Source: Nocardioides sp. Root1257 | Lineage (GTDB): Bacteria > Actinomycetota > Actinomycetes > Propionibacteriales > Nocardioidaceae | Assembly: GCF_001425175.1 (NCBI RefSeq) | Contig: NZ_LMDV01000005.1 | Coordinates: forward strand, 801-46,499 | Length of the DNA stretch: 45,699 bases | Direction of reading: 5' to 3' | In this document: positions 31,091 to 39,177 of the stretch, in pieces | Position numbering within the stretch: position 1 is the first letter of the stretch | How the letters are laid out: each line of letters begins with the position of its first letter | Made by a program: the position numbers and the translations under genes | The notes under the pieces: model-generated | Seen by the model: the letters and a program-made list of their open reading frames with translations, nothing else | Told to the model about the DNA's origin: nothing | The model's database searches: none

Positions 31091-32179
31091 ATGAAGCTCG
31101 TGCCCTGGGGTGCCGCCGTCGTCGTGCTGCTGGCCGGTTGTGGGTCCGCTCCGACCACGGCACCCCGACCGACACCGAGCCCGACACCGAGCGCGACGCC
31201 GGTCGGGAGCGCTCCGGCGACCCGGACCACGGCCCCGACGGGCACCGCCCACCGCCTCCCGGAGACGTTCCCGCTGCTGGCGGGCCTCCCGCCAGCAGGC
31301 GGTGAGGTCAGCACCGTCGGGCCGAGCCGGGTCCTCCCGCCCCTCGTGCCCGGCGCGTGCGACCGCGGCGCACGGCTCCCGGTCCACGTCGACCTGCTGC
31401 GAGCGGCCTGGAGCGCCCCCGAGGACCAACGGGAGCGCCAGCTGGTGACCTTCGCGACCGAGCCCGCGGCCGCTGCCTATGCCGACGCGGTCGTCGACCT
31501 GTTCCGGGACTGCCCGCGGGAGCACACCCCGGACGAGGACACCGCCACCGACGTGAGGGCAGCACGTCTGGGCGACAGCGCCGCCGTCGTCACCCGGACC
31601 TACCGGACGCAGGGCGCGCCCCGGCCCGGACACACCACGTGGGTTGTCGTGCGCGTGGGTCGCCACGTCCTGGTCGCCGTGACGGCGGACGAGGGCGACC
31701 CCGACGCCGCTGCCGACCAGGCGGCCGTGGCGGAGGTGACCCGGTCGATGGGCGTGCTCGACAACACCGCGGACCGCCCCTGGTTCGGGCCGCAGGGGTA
31801 CGGCGACGTCCGGCTCGGCATGACCGAGGACGAGCTGCGCGCCCTGCCGCACGTCGGTCTCGCCGCCGTACGACCCTGCACGCCGTTCTCGGTCGAGACG
31901 GCGGGCGCGGGTCTCGAGCCCGGCGTCGGCGGGATCCTCGAGCGCGACCGCGGCGTCACCTCGCTCAGCCTGGCGGCACCGTCGTCCACCCCGGAGGGCA
32001 TCGGGCACGGCTCGCCGTACGCGCTGGTCCGGCTGGCCTACCCGGAGGCCGTGGGCGACCGCGACCTGCTGACCGTCGACGTCCCCGGCCACCCGGACCG
32101 CTACTACCGGTTCGAGCTCGGCCCCGACGGTGTCGGCAGCGTGCTGCTGGTCGCGCACGACCAGCACTGCGCGGGCTGA
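31091..32179 (+). CDS. Lipoprotein with two cysteine-paired domains, part of the sigma/sensor locus (362 aa)
   Basis: MKLVPWGAAVVVLLAGC is a short lipoprotein signal with the lipid-modified cysteine at C17. A threonine/proline-rich linker (about 20-55) leads to a first domain with C90/C141. Its landmarks (FPLLAGLP, RQLVTFATEPAAAAYADAVVDLFRDC, WVVVRVGRHVLVAVTADEGDP) line up with the outer domain of the 30281 protein. A second domain from about 229 starts GPQGYGDVRLGMTEDELRAL, a phrase seen in other actinobacterial secreted proteins, and has C263/C360. There is no Shine-Dalgarno, but the CAACC-N16-CGT site directly upstream predicts a leaderless transcript under the neighbouring sigma factor. 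It may be the extracellular ligand or co-sensor. Confidence 0.78.
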   Translation: MKLVPWGAAVVVLLAGCGSAPTTAPRPTPSPTPSATPVGSAPATRTTAPTGTAHRLPETFPLLAGLPPAGGEVSTVGPSRVLPPLVPGACDRGARLPVHVDLLRAAWSAPEDQRERQLVTFATEPAAAAYADAVVDLFRDCPREHTPDEDTATDVRAARLGDSAAVVTRTYRTQGAPRPGHTTWVVVRVGRHVLVAVTADEGDPDAAADQAAVAEVTRSMGVLDNTADRPWFGPQGYGDVRLGMTEDELRALPHVGLAAVRPCTPFSVETAGAGLEPGVGGILERDRGVTSLSLAAPSSTPEGIGHGSPYALVRLAYPEAVGDRDLLTVDVPGHPDRYYRFELGPDGVGSVLLVAHDQHCAG

Positions 32180-32185
32180 GAAGCA

Positions 32186-32220
32186 GAACGGCCCCGGGAC
32201 CGCAGGTCCCGGGGCCGTTC
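32186..32220. terminator. Strong bidirectional terminator between lipoprotein and sucD
   Basis: A perfect 16-bp GC-rich stem (32186-32201 with 32205-32220) with a 3-base loop lies between convergent genes, six bases past the lipoprotein stop and nine bases from the sucD end. Confidence 0.9.
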
Positions 32221-32229
32221 AGGGGTGGA

Positions 32230-33123
32230 TCAGAGGCTCTGCAGGACCTCGCGCATGAGGGCGGCGGTCTCGGACGGCGTCCTGCCGACCTTCACGCCGA
32301 CGGCCTCGAGGGCCTCCTTCTTCGCCTGCGCGGTGCCGGAGGAGCCGGAGACGATGGCGCCGGCGTGGCCCATGGTCTTGCCCTCCGGGGCCGTGAAGCC
32401 CGCGACGTAGCCGACGACCGGCTTGGTCACGTTGTCCTTGATGTACGCCGCGGCGCGCTCCTCGGCGTCGCCGCCGATCTCGCCGATCATCACGATCGCC
32501 TTCGTGTCCGGGTCCGCCTCGAAGGCGGCCAGGGCGTCGATGTGCGTGGTGCCGATGATCGGGTCGCCGCCGATGCCGATGGCGGTCGAGAAGCCGAAGT
32601 CCTTCAGCTCGTACATCATCTGGTAGGTCAGCGTGCCCGACTTCGACACGAGACCGATCGGGCCGGTGCCCGCGATGGTGTGCGGCGTGATGCCGGCCAG
32701 CGACTCGCCCGGGGTGATGATGCCGGGGCAGTTCGGGCCGATCATCCGGGTGCCGGCGTGGTTCTTGTCCGACTGCAGGTAGGACCACACCTCGGCGGTG
32801 TCCTGGACCGGCACGCCCTCGGTGATGACCACGAGCAGGCCGATGCCGGCGTCGACGGCCTCGATGCAGGCGTCCTTGGTGAAGGCCGGCGGGACGAAGA
32901 CGACCGACACGTCGGCGCCGGTCTCCTTCATCGCCTCGGCGACCGAGCCGAACACCGGCTGGGTGGTGCCGGCGAGCTCGACGGTCGTGCCGGCCTTGCG
33001 GGCGTTGACGCCGCCGACGATGTTGCTGCCGGACTCGATCATCAGGGTCGTGTGCTTGGAGCCCATGCCGCCCGTGATGCCCTGGACGATGATCTTGGAG
33101 TCCTTGTTGAGGTAGATAGACAT
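32230..33123 (-). CDS. sucD: Succinyl-CoA synthetase alpha subunit
   Basis: This 297-residue subunit carries the phosphohistidine: [17 protein letters not shown], with H253 as the expected phosphorylated residue. The CoA-binding N-terminus is [34 protein letters not shown] and [16 protein letters not shown] are further signatures. Together with SucC it makes ATP or GTP from succinyl-CoA. The ATG at 33123 follows GAAGAAG, 11 bases after sucC. The operon order sucC-sucD next to an M23 peptidase and UvrD-type helicase matches mycobacteria. Confidence 0.97.
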   Translation of the reverse strand: MSIYLNKDSKIIVQGITGGMGSKHTTLMIESGSNIVGGVNARKAGTTVELAGTTQPVFGSVAEAMKETGADVSVVFVPPAFTKDACIEAVDAGIGLLVVITEGVPVQDTAEVWSYLQSDKNHAGTRMIGPNCPGIITPGESLAGITPHTIAGTGPIGLVSKSGTLTYQMMYELKDFGFSTAIGIGGDPIIGTTHIDALAAFEADPDTKAIVMIGEIGGDAEERAAAYIKDNVTKPVVGYVAGFTAPEGKTMGHAGAIVSGSSGTAQAKKEALEAVGVKVGRTPSETAALMREVLQSL

Positions 33124-33134
33124 CTTCTTCGTCC

Positions 33135-34301
33135 TTACGCGTTCGCGAGCTCGGCGGCCTTGTCGGCCGCTCCGTCCATCGTGCCGACCTGGGTCACCAG
33201 CGGGTGGTTGAGCTCGTCGAGGATCGCGCGACCCTTCTCGACGTTGTTGCCGTCGAGGCGGACCACGAGCGGCTTGGTCGCCGCGTCGCCGAGGATCTCG
33301 AGCGCGCCCTTGATGCCGTTGGCGACCTCGTCGCACGCGGTGATGCCACCGAACACGTTCACGAAGACGCTCTTGACCTGCGGGTCGTTGAGGATGACGT
33401 CGAGGCCGTCGGCCATCACCTGGGCGTTGGCGCCGCCGCCGATGTCGAGGAAGTTCGCCGGCTTCACGCCGCCGTGCGCCTCACCGGCGTACGCGACGAC
33501 GTCGAGGGTCGACATGACCAGACCCGCGCCGTTGCCGATGATGCCGACCTGGCCGTCGAGCTTGACGTAGTTGAGGCCCTTGTCCTTGGCCTTCGCCTCG
33601 AGCGGGTCGGTCTCGTCCTTGATCTCGAACGCCTCGTGGTCGTGGTGACGCACCTCGGAGGCGTTGTCGTCGAGCGACACCTTGCCGTCGAGGGCCTCGA
33701 GCTTGTCGCCGGCCAGCCGCGCGAGCGGGTTGACCTCGACGAGCGTCGCGTCCTCCTCGACGAAGACCTTGTAGAGGGCCTCGATCATCTCGACGGCCTG
33801 CTCGAAGACGGGCTCGGGGAACTTCGCCTCGGTCGCGATCTCGCGGGCCTTGGCGGCGTCGACGCCCGTGCCGGGGTCGATGGCGATCTGCTTGACGGCG
33901 TCGGGGTTGGTCTTCGCGACCTCCTCGATCTCGACACCACCCTCGACCGACGCGATGCAGAGGTACTGACGGTTGGCGCGGTCCAGCAGGAAGGAGAAGT
34001 AGTACTCCTCCTCGGGCGGGGTCGCCGGCGTGACCAGCACGCGGTTGACCGTCAGGCCCTTGATCTCCATGCCGAGGATGTTGGACGCGTGCCCGAAGGC
34101 CTCGTCCGCCGTCTTGGCGAGCTTCACGCCGCCGGCCTTGCCGCGGCCGCCGGCCTTGACCTGAGCCTTGATGACGGTCACGCCGCCGATCTGCTCGGCG
34201 GCGGCCTTGGCCTCGTCGGCGGTCTCGACGACGACGCCGAGAGTCGTCGTCACACCGTGCTTGGCGAAGAGCTCCTTCGCCTGGAATTCCATCAGATCCA
34301 C
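33135..34301 (-). CDS. sucC: Succinyl-CoA synthetase beta subunit
   Basis: The 388-residue ATP-grasp subunit binds the nucleotide. It opens [17 protein letters not shown] from a GTG at 34301; an internal ATG three codons on is an alternative. [27 protein letters not shown] and [20 protein letters not shown] are conserved family segments. A -10-like TAGGGT on the minus strand (plus 34375-34380) gives a leader of about 70 bases; no clear Shine-Dalgarno is seen. A short direct repeat (GTGGATCT twice) covers the start region. Confidence 0.96.
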   Translation of the reverse strand: MDLMEFQAKELFAKHGVTTTLGVVVETADEAKAAAEQIGGVTVIKAQVKAGGRGKAGGVKLAKTADEAFGHASNILGMEIKGLTVNRVLVTPATPPEEEYYFSFLLDRANRQYLCIASVEGGVEIEEVAKTNPDAVKQIAIDPGTGVDAAKAREIATEAKFPEPVFEQAVEMIEALYKVFVEEDATLVEVNPLARLAGDKLEALDGKVSLDDNASEVRHHDHEAFEIKDETDPLEAKAKDKGLNYVKLDGQVGIIGNGAGLVMSTLDVVAYAGEAHGGVKPANFLDIGGGANAQVMADGLDVILNDPQVKSVFVNVFGGITACDEVANGIKGALEILGDAATKPLVVRLDGNNVEKGRAILDELNHPLVTQVGTMDGAADKAAELANA

Positions 34302-34664
34302 AGATCCACCATGTCTCTAGTTCGGAGCCGGCCGGGCGCGCCTGAAGCCGCCACGTGCGCGGGGTGTCTCTCGCACCCTAGTCCCGGCCCCCGGCGTACG
34401 ACGAGGCCGGGCAGACGTGACGTGGGGCACGGCGCGCGCAGGTGTGAGCCCGGGATCTGCACAGTTTGGGTAAGTCTCGTAAAAAGTCGACACGAGAGGT
34501 TTTGAGCGTGACCGAACGGCCGATGTCTCTTCTGAAGAAGTCCATGAGAGGGTGACCGACGAAGTTCGTCCACAAAGAAATTGGCGTTGGTTTCCCGACG
34601 TCGTGATCAGTCCGTTACAGTCGCACCTCGCCGTCTGAACCCCGAGCAGCGGAGAAGCAAACGT
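34302..34664. other. 363-base divergent intergenic region between sucC and the M23 peptidase gene
   Basis: It holds a minus-strand -10-like TAGGGT (34375-34380) for sucC and a plus-strand TACAGT (34616-34621) for the peptidase gene. The middle (about 34460-34580) is unusually A/T-rich for this genome and has two GTAA words nine bases apart (34470, 34479) that could be part of a response-regulator site. Actinobacterial cell-wall peptidase genes often carry a cyclic di-AMP riboswitch here; I looked for its conserved blocks and did not see them. Short open frames in the region look like shadows. Confidence 0.5.
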
Positions 34665-35705
34665 ATGGGTAACCACCGAGCGGTACGCCGCGGCCCCGGC
34701 CGCCGTCCCTCGGACCCCCCGACCCCGGTCGCGGGAAAGCGTCGCGCAGAGAAGCCCGGTCGCAGGTCCGCCGAGCCCTCCACCCCTCTCGTAGGGCCCG
34801 TCCTCCATGAGGACGAGGAGACCCTCGTCCTGCAGATCACACCGTCGCTCCCCCAGGAGCTCGTCGAGCGCCCGGTGGTCTACCGGACCTCGCGCATCGG
34901 CGGCGTCCGCGCCTCGCACACGCCCCGGACCGGCCCGTCCAAGCCGGGTGCCCGCCGCAGCTCCTCCCGAGCCCCGCTCTTCCGCGGCCTCCCGGGCGCC
35001 CCGGTCATGCTCGGCCTGGCCGCCCTCGCCATCTCGGCCGGCGGCGCGGTGACCGCGGCCGGCGGCCTCAACAGCGAGGACACCCCCCGCTTCAGCCAGG
35101 CCAGCGCGCTCAGTGGCGCCAGCCAGATCGGCACCGTCAGCCTGCTCAACCGCTCCACCGTGAGCCGCGACTCCCGTCGTGACGCCCTGGCGGACGCAGC
35201 CAACGACAAGCTCCAGGACGAGGCCGAGGCACAGGCCAAGCAGCGCGACGCCGCCCTCGCGAAGTACGCGCAGCAGATGGAGCAGCAGGCCGCCAAGCTG
35301 CGCCTCAACCAGTGGCAGCTGCCGGTGTCCGGCTACCACCTCACCGCTCGCTTCGGCGACTACAGCGGCCTGTGGTCGCACTACCACACGGGTCTGGACT
35401 TCGCGGCGCCCAGCGGCACCGAGATCCACGCCGTCGCCAACGGCGTCGTCACCTCCGTCGGCTACGACGGGGCCTACGGCAACAAGACCGTCGTCACCCT
35501 CGATGACGGCACCGAGCTCTGGTACTGCCACCAGACGTCGTACGTCGTCAACGTCGGCGACACCGTCACCGGCGGGGAGCTGATCGGCTACGTCGGCTCG
35601 ACCGGCAACGTGACCGGCCCGCACCTGCACCTCGAGGTGCGCCCCGGCGGCGGCGACCCGGTCGACCCGTACGCCGCGCTGGTCGTGCACGGCCTCCAGC
35701 CCTGA
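34665..35705 (+). CDS. M23 (LytM-type) peptidoglycan endopeptidase, membrane anchored
   Basis: The 346-residue protein has a basic cytosolic N-terminus (about 1-110), one helix (about 112-133), an A/Q/E-rich coiled coil (about 170-212) and a C-terminal LytM domain. Zinc and catalytic residues are H241 and D245 in HYHTGLDFAAP, H289 in WYCHQTS and H320/H322 in GPHLHLEV, all present, so it should be active. It would cut peptide cross-bridges outside the membrane. The ATG at 34665 follows GGAGAAG. Position between sucC and the helicase gene is the same as Rv0950c in M. tuberculosis. It is convergent with the helicase gene. Confidence 0.93.
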   Translation: MGNHRAVRRGPGRRPSDPPTPVAGKRRAEKPGRRSAEPSTPLVGPVLHEDEETLVLQITPSLPQELVERPVVYRTSRIGGVRASHTPRTGPSKPGARRSSSRAPLFRGLPGAPVMLGLAALAISAGGAVTAAGGLNSEDTPRFSQASALSGASQIGTVSLLNRSTVSRDSRRDALADAANDKLQDEAEAQAKQRDAALAKYAQQMEQQAAKLRLNQWQLPVSGYHLTARFGDYSGLWSHYHTGLDFAAPSGTEIHAVANGVVTSVGYDGAYGNKTVVTLDDGTELWYCHQTSYVVNVGDTVTGGELIGYVGSTGNVTGPHLHLEVRPGGGDPVDPYAALVVHGLQP

Positions 35706-35711
35706 CCACAG

Positions 35712-35806
35712 GGTTGAATCGAGACTTCTGACGCTTCAATCGGGAGTTCTGGTCAGGCTCACGTGTCAAAAGTCCCGACTCAACGGTCAGAACTCACGAT
35801 TCAACC
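35712..35806. repeat. Four-unit palindromic repeat between convergent genes
   Basis: Four about 21-base units of consensus GTTGAATCGgGAgTTcTGA abut one another: 35712-35732 and 35733-35754 in forward orientation, then 35765-35784 and 35786-35806 in reverse. A ten-base centre separates the pairs. The whole 95-base block is a near-palindrome; the outer arms match at 19 of 21 positions. It fills the gap from just after the M23 stop to the first base of the helicase stop codon. It could act as a two-way terminator, but the repeated unit suggests a REP/BIME-like element. Its base composition is lower in GC than the flanks. Confidence 0.85.
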
Positions 35807-38226
35807 TAGAGCTTCTCCACCGGCGCATACCGGAGCAGCAGGCGCTTGACGCCCTCGGAGCCGAAGTCGATCGAGGCGACCGCCTTCTCGGCGATGCCCT
35901 CCAGCGCGACCACGGTGCCCATGCCGAACGAGTCGTGGAGCACGCGGTCGCCGGGCTCGAGGCTCGGGATCTCCCGGGCCGGCTTGGCGCGGGCGGCGGC
36001 GTCGGCGCGGACCGCGGCCGCGGAGAAGTTGCGGCGGCCGGCCACGGTGGGCGCGCCGAGGCGCTGCCCGGCGGCGCCGCTGAGGTCGGGCCGGCCCCAC
36101 TGGGTCTGTGCCGCCTCGGTGCGGCGCCAGTCGACCAGGTCGACCGGCAGCTCGTCGAGGAACCGCGAGCCGGGGTTGTGCGACGGGGCGCCCCAGGCGG
36201 AGCGGACCACCGCGCGTGAGATGTAGAGCCGCTCGCGGGCGCGGGTGACGCCGACGTACGCCAGCCGACGCTCCTCCTCCAGCTCGGGCTGGTCGCCGAG
36301 CGCCCGGGCGTGCGGGAAGACGCCGTCCTCGAGCCCGGTGAGGAAGACGACCGGGAACTCCAGGCCCTTGGCGGTGTGCAGCGTCATCAGCGTCACCACC
36401 CCCTGGTCGTCGGGGTCGTCGTCGGGGATCTGGTCGGTGTCGGCGACGAGCGCGACCCGCTCCAGGAAGTCGGCCAGCCCGGGCGCCACGATGCCGGCCT
36501 CGACGTCGGTCGGGTCGGCCGAGGGACCGGCGAGCGGGTCCTCGGCGAACTCACGGGCGACGGCGACCAGCTCGGCGAGGTTCTCGAGCCGGGTCTCGTC
36601 CTGGGGGTCGTCGCTCTCCTCGAGCCAGGTCAGGTAGCCGGAGCGCGCCAGCACGCTCTCGAGGACGACGTCGGCGCGCTCGCCGGCGTCGACCATGGAC
36701 TGGAGCTCCTGGACCATCGCCACGAACGCCTGGATCGCGCTCAGCGAGCGCGTGGCCAGGCCGGGAGCGTCCTCGGCACGCTGCAGCGCCTCCCAGAAGA
36801 TGATCCGGTCGCGGTCCGCGAGCGCTTGGACGCACGCGACGGCCCGGTCCCCGATCCCGCGCTTGGGGGTGTTGAGGATCCGGCGCAGCGAGACCTGGTC
36901 GGCCGGGTTGACCAGCATCCGCAGGTAGGCCAGCGCGTCGCGGACCTCGCGGCGCTCGTAGAAGCGCACGCCGCCGACGACCTTGTAGGGCTGGCCGGTG
37001 CGGATGAACACCTCCTCGAACACGCGCGACTGGGCGTTGGTGCGGTAGAAGATCGCCACGTCGCCGGGCCGGGCGGCCTTCTCGTCGACCAGGGTGTCGA
37101 TCTCCTCGGAGACGAACCTGGCCTCGTCGCGCTCGTCGTCGGCGACGTAGCCGACGATGCGCTCGCCGTCGCCCGCCTCGGACCACAGCCGCTTCTCCTT
37201 GCGGCCCTTGTTGTGGCCGATCACGGCGTTCGCGGCATTGAGGATCGTCTGCGTGGAGCGGTAGTTCTGCTCGAGCAGGATCGAGGTCGCGTTGGGGAAG
37301 TCCTGCTCGAAGTCGAGGATGTTGCGGATGTTGGCGCCGCGGAACGCGTAGATCGACTGGTCGGCGTCGCCGACGACCATCAGCTCGGCCGGCTCGACCC
37401 GCTCGGACCCGTCGACGTCCGACCCGGACTCTTCCATCGGGTCGGCGCAGAGCTGGTGGATCAAGGCGTACTGCGCGTGGTTGGTGTCCTGGTACTCGTC
37501 GACCAGCACGTGCCGGAAGCGGCGCCGGTAGGTCTCGCGCACCTCGGGGAACGTCTGCAGGAGGTGGACGGTCGCCATGATGAGGTCGTCGAAGTCGAGG
37601 GCGTTCGCCTCGCGGAGGCGCCGCTGGTAGGTCGTGTACGCCGCGGCGTACGTCTCCTCGAGGCTGTTGCGGGCGTCCTTGGTGGCGTCCTCGGGGTCGC
37701 GCAGCTCGTTCTTCTGGTTGGAGACCCAGTGCAGCAGGGCGCCGGGCTGGTAGCGGCGCGGGTCGAGCTCGAGGTCGTTGCAGACCAGGGTCATCAGCCG
37801 CTTCTGGTCCGCGGCGTCGTAGATCGAGAAGTTCGACTTGTAGCCGAGCTTGTCGGACTCCTTGCGCAGGATCCGCACGCAGGCGGAGTGGAACGTCGAC
37901 ACCCACATGATCCGGGCGCGCTTGCCCACCAGGTCCTCGACCCGCTCCTTCATCTCGGCCGCGGCCTTGTTGGTGAAGGTGATCGCGAGGATCGAGCCCG
38001 GGTGCGCGCGCCGCTCCGAGATCAGCCAGGCGATCCGCCGGGTCAGCACCCGGGTCTTGCCCGAGCCGGCGCCCGCGACCACCAGCAGCGGGGCGCCCTC
38101 GTGCTGCACGGCGGCGCGCTGCGGCTCGTTCAGTCCCTCGAGCAGCTCGTCACGGCTGGGCCCCCGGCGCGGAGGATGGGAGGGCGTGACGGACTCGAGG
38201 CCGGGGAGCGGGATCGACGTACTCAT
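35806..38226 (-). CDS. pcrA: ATP-dependent DNA helicase UvrD/PcrA
   Basis: This 806-residue superfamily 1A helicase has the Q motif LNEPQRAAVQ (32-41), Walker A AGAGSGKT (51-58), Walker B VLVDEYQDTN, motif III GDADQSIYAFRGA, motif V LMTLHTAKGLEFPVVF and motif VI VGVTRARERLYISRA. The C-terminal end LEPGDRVLHDSFGMGTVVAL is the Tudor-like domain that binds RNA polymerase in PcrA. It unwinds DNA in repair and removes stalled complexes. The ATG at 38226 follows GGGGCGGAG, and TAGGGT (plus 38236-38241) is nine bases upstream. It corresponds to mycobacterial uvrD1 by motifs and neighbours. Confidence 0.96.
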   Translation of the reverse strand: MSTSIPLPGLESVTPSHPPRRGPSRDELLEGLNEPQRAAVQHEGAPLLVVAGAGSGKTRVLTRRIAWLISERRAHPGSILAITFTNKAAAEMKERVEDLVGKRARIMWVSTFHSACVRILRKESDKLGYKSNFSIYDAADQKRLMTLVCNDLELDPRRYQPGALLHWVSNQKNELRDPEDATKDARNSLEETYAAAYTTYQRRLREANALDFDDLIMATVHLLQTFPEVRETYRRRFRHVLVDEYQDTNHAQYALIHQLCADPMEESGSDVDGSERVEPAELMVVGDADQSIYAFRGANIRNILDFEQDFPNATSILLEQNYRSTQTILNAANAVIGHNKGRKEKRLWSEAGDGERIVGYVADDERDEARFVSEEIDTLVDEKAARPGDVAIFYRTNAQSRVFEEVFIRTGQPYKVVGGVRFYERREVRDALAYLRMLVNPADQVSLRRILNTPKRGIGDRAVACVQALADRDRIIFWEALQRAEDAPGLATRSLSAIQAFVAMVQELQSMVDAGERADVVLESVLARSGYLTWLEESDDPQDETRLENLAELVAVAREFAEDPLAGPSADPTDVEAGIVAPGLADFLERVALVADTDQIPDDDPDDQGVVTLMTLHTAKGLEFPVVFLTGLEDGVFPHARALGDQPELEEERRLAYVGVTRARERLYISRAVVRSAWGAPSHNPGSRFLDELPVDLVDWRRTEAAQTQWGRPDLSGAAGQRLGAPTVAGRRNFSAAAVRADAAARAKPAREIPSLEPGDRVLHDSFGMGTVVALEGIAEKAVASIDFGSEGVKRLLLRYAPVEKL

Positions 38227-38236
38227 CTCCGCCCCA

Positions 38237-38273
38237 CCCTACGTGCGACGACCGACGGTCGGCGCACGTAGGG
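38237..38273 (-). terminator. Hairpin ending the che operon and overlapping the pcrA promoter
   Basis: Perfect 11-bp arms CCCTACGTGCG (38237-38247) and its complement (38263-38273) flank a loop that contains a smaller dyad (ACCGACGGT). It lies nine bases past the last che gene. The pcrA -10 TAGGGT falls in the left arm, so the dyad could also be an operator. Confidence 0.65.
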
Positions 38274-38281
38274 GCGGGCGA

Positions 38282-38752
38282 TCAGACGGAGACGACCAGC
38301 GACAGGGTGCCCTTGCCGTAGCCCGTGATCTCGAGGTCCACGTCCTCGCGCGCGGCGAGCTGCGACGCGACGGACAGCAGGTGCGAGGGCACCGGCGACG
38401 ACGGCGCGTACGCCTCCGCGAGACGCAGGTGCGTCCCCATGGCGTCGCCGAACGGTGCGGCGAGCACGTTGCAGATCTCGGAGGCGTTGTCGAAGAGGTT
38501 GTCCGGCAGCAGCCGGTCCTCCTCGGCCGCCTCCGCGGCACCCCCGGGCACCAGCGCGAGCGCGGCGCCGGAGCGGGCGGCGAGGCCGAAGCTCATCACC
38601 GCGACCGCCCGCAGGCGCTGCGCGTCGTCGACGTACGACGCGATCACCGGCTTGGGGATGCCGATGTCGACCGGCCGCCCCTCCGTGATGTCGACGTCGC
38701 GGCCCAGGAGCCCCTCGAACAGGTCCTTGATGTCCTTGCGGTCGGGAAGCAT
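38282..38752 (-). CDS. cheX: CheX/CheC-type CheY phosphatase
   Basis: This 156-residue protein has the CheC/CheX/FliY phosphatase signature D-x3-E-x2-N in DNASEICN (D88, E92, N95). The N-terminal part (LFEGLLGRDVDITEGRP) and a GxG-containing C-terminal strand (TGYGKGTLSLVVSV) fit the CheX fold. It would strip phosphate from CheY to end a chemotactic signal. It follows a cheY gene by six bases on the same strand, the second such pair in the operon. The rest of the sequence is divergent, so the name is based on the signature and context. Confidence 0.72.
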   Translation of the reverse strand: MLPDRKDIKDLFEGLLGRDVDITEGRPVDIGIPKPVIASYVDDAQRLRAVAVMSFGLAARSGAALALVPGGAAEAAEEDRLLPDNLFDNASEICNVLAAPFGDAMGTHLRLAEAYAPSSPVPSHLLSVASQLAAREDVDLEITGYGKGTLSLVVSV

Positions 38753-38758
38753 GGCAGG

Positions 38759-39121
38759 TCAGCCCAGCATTCCGGAGAGCTCGGACTCGAAGTGCTCGGC
38801 CGTGAACGGCTTCGCGATGAGGAACATGGCGCCGGCCGCCTTCGCGGTCTCGCGCATGTCCTCCGACCCCTCCGAGGTCACGAAGCCGAACGGGATGGCG
38901 TTGCCCGTGCCGCGCAGCGCGCGCAGCAGCTCGATGCCCGTCTTGTTCGGCATGTTCCAGTCCGAGAGGACCAGGTCGGGCGCCTCGGCGGCGACCTTGT
39001 CCAGGGCCTCGGCGCCGTCCACGGCCTCCACGAAGTCGTGGTGCCCGAAACCGGCCTGTCGCATGGTCCGCAGCACGATCTGACGCATGACCTTGCTGTC
39101 GTCGGCGATGAGGATCTTCAT
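38759..39121 (-). CDS. cheY: CheY-type response regulator (second copy)
   Basis: The 120-residue single-domain receiver has acidic D7-D8 for Mg2+, phosphosite D54 in LVLSDWNMP, T82/S83 in FVTSEG and K104 in IAKPF. W55 after the phospho-aspartate and the absence of an output domain fit CheY. It would carry the CheA signal to the flagellar motor. The ATG at 39121 follows AAGGAAAG. It lies between two CheX-type phosphatase genes. Confidence 0.9.
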   Translation of the reverse strand: MKILIADDSKVMRQIVLRTMRQAGFGHHDFVEAVDGAEALDKVAAEAPDLVLSDWNMPNKTGIELLRALRGTGNAIPFGFVTSEGSEDMRETAKAAGAMFLIAKPFTAEHFESELSGMLG

Positions 39122-39177
39122 GATCTTTCCTTCTTGCTCGCTACTCGTGACTCGTTACTTCTGGACGCAGCCGGCGC

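Noticed and set aside
34292..34573. 93-residue minus-strand open frame running into sucC
   Set aside because: It overlaps the sucC promoter and start region, has no ribosome site and is arginine/proline-rich noise.
34302..34664. Cyclic di-AMP (ydaO) riboswitch ahead of the M23 peptidase gene
   Set aside because: Such riboswitches are common before actinobacterial cell-wall hydrolase genes, but the conserved blocks of that class (for example GGGGUGAAUC) are not visible here.
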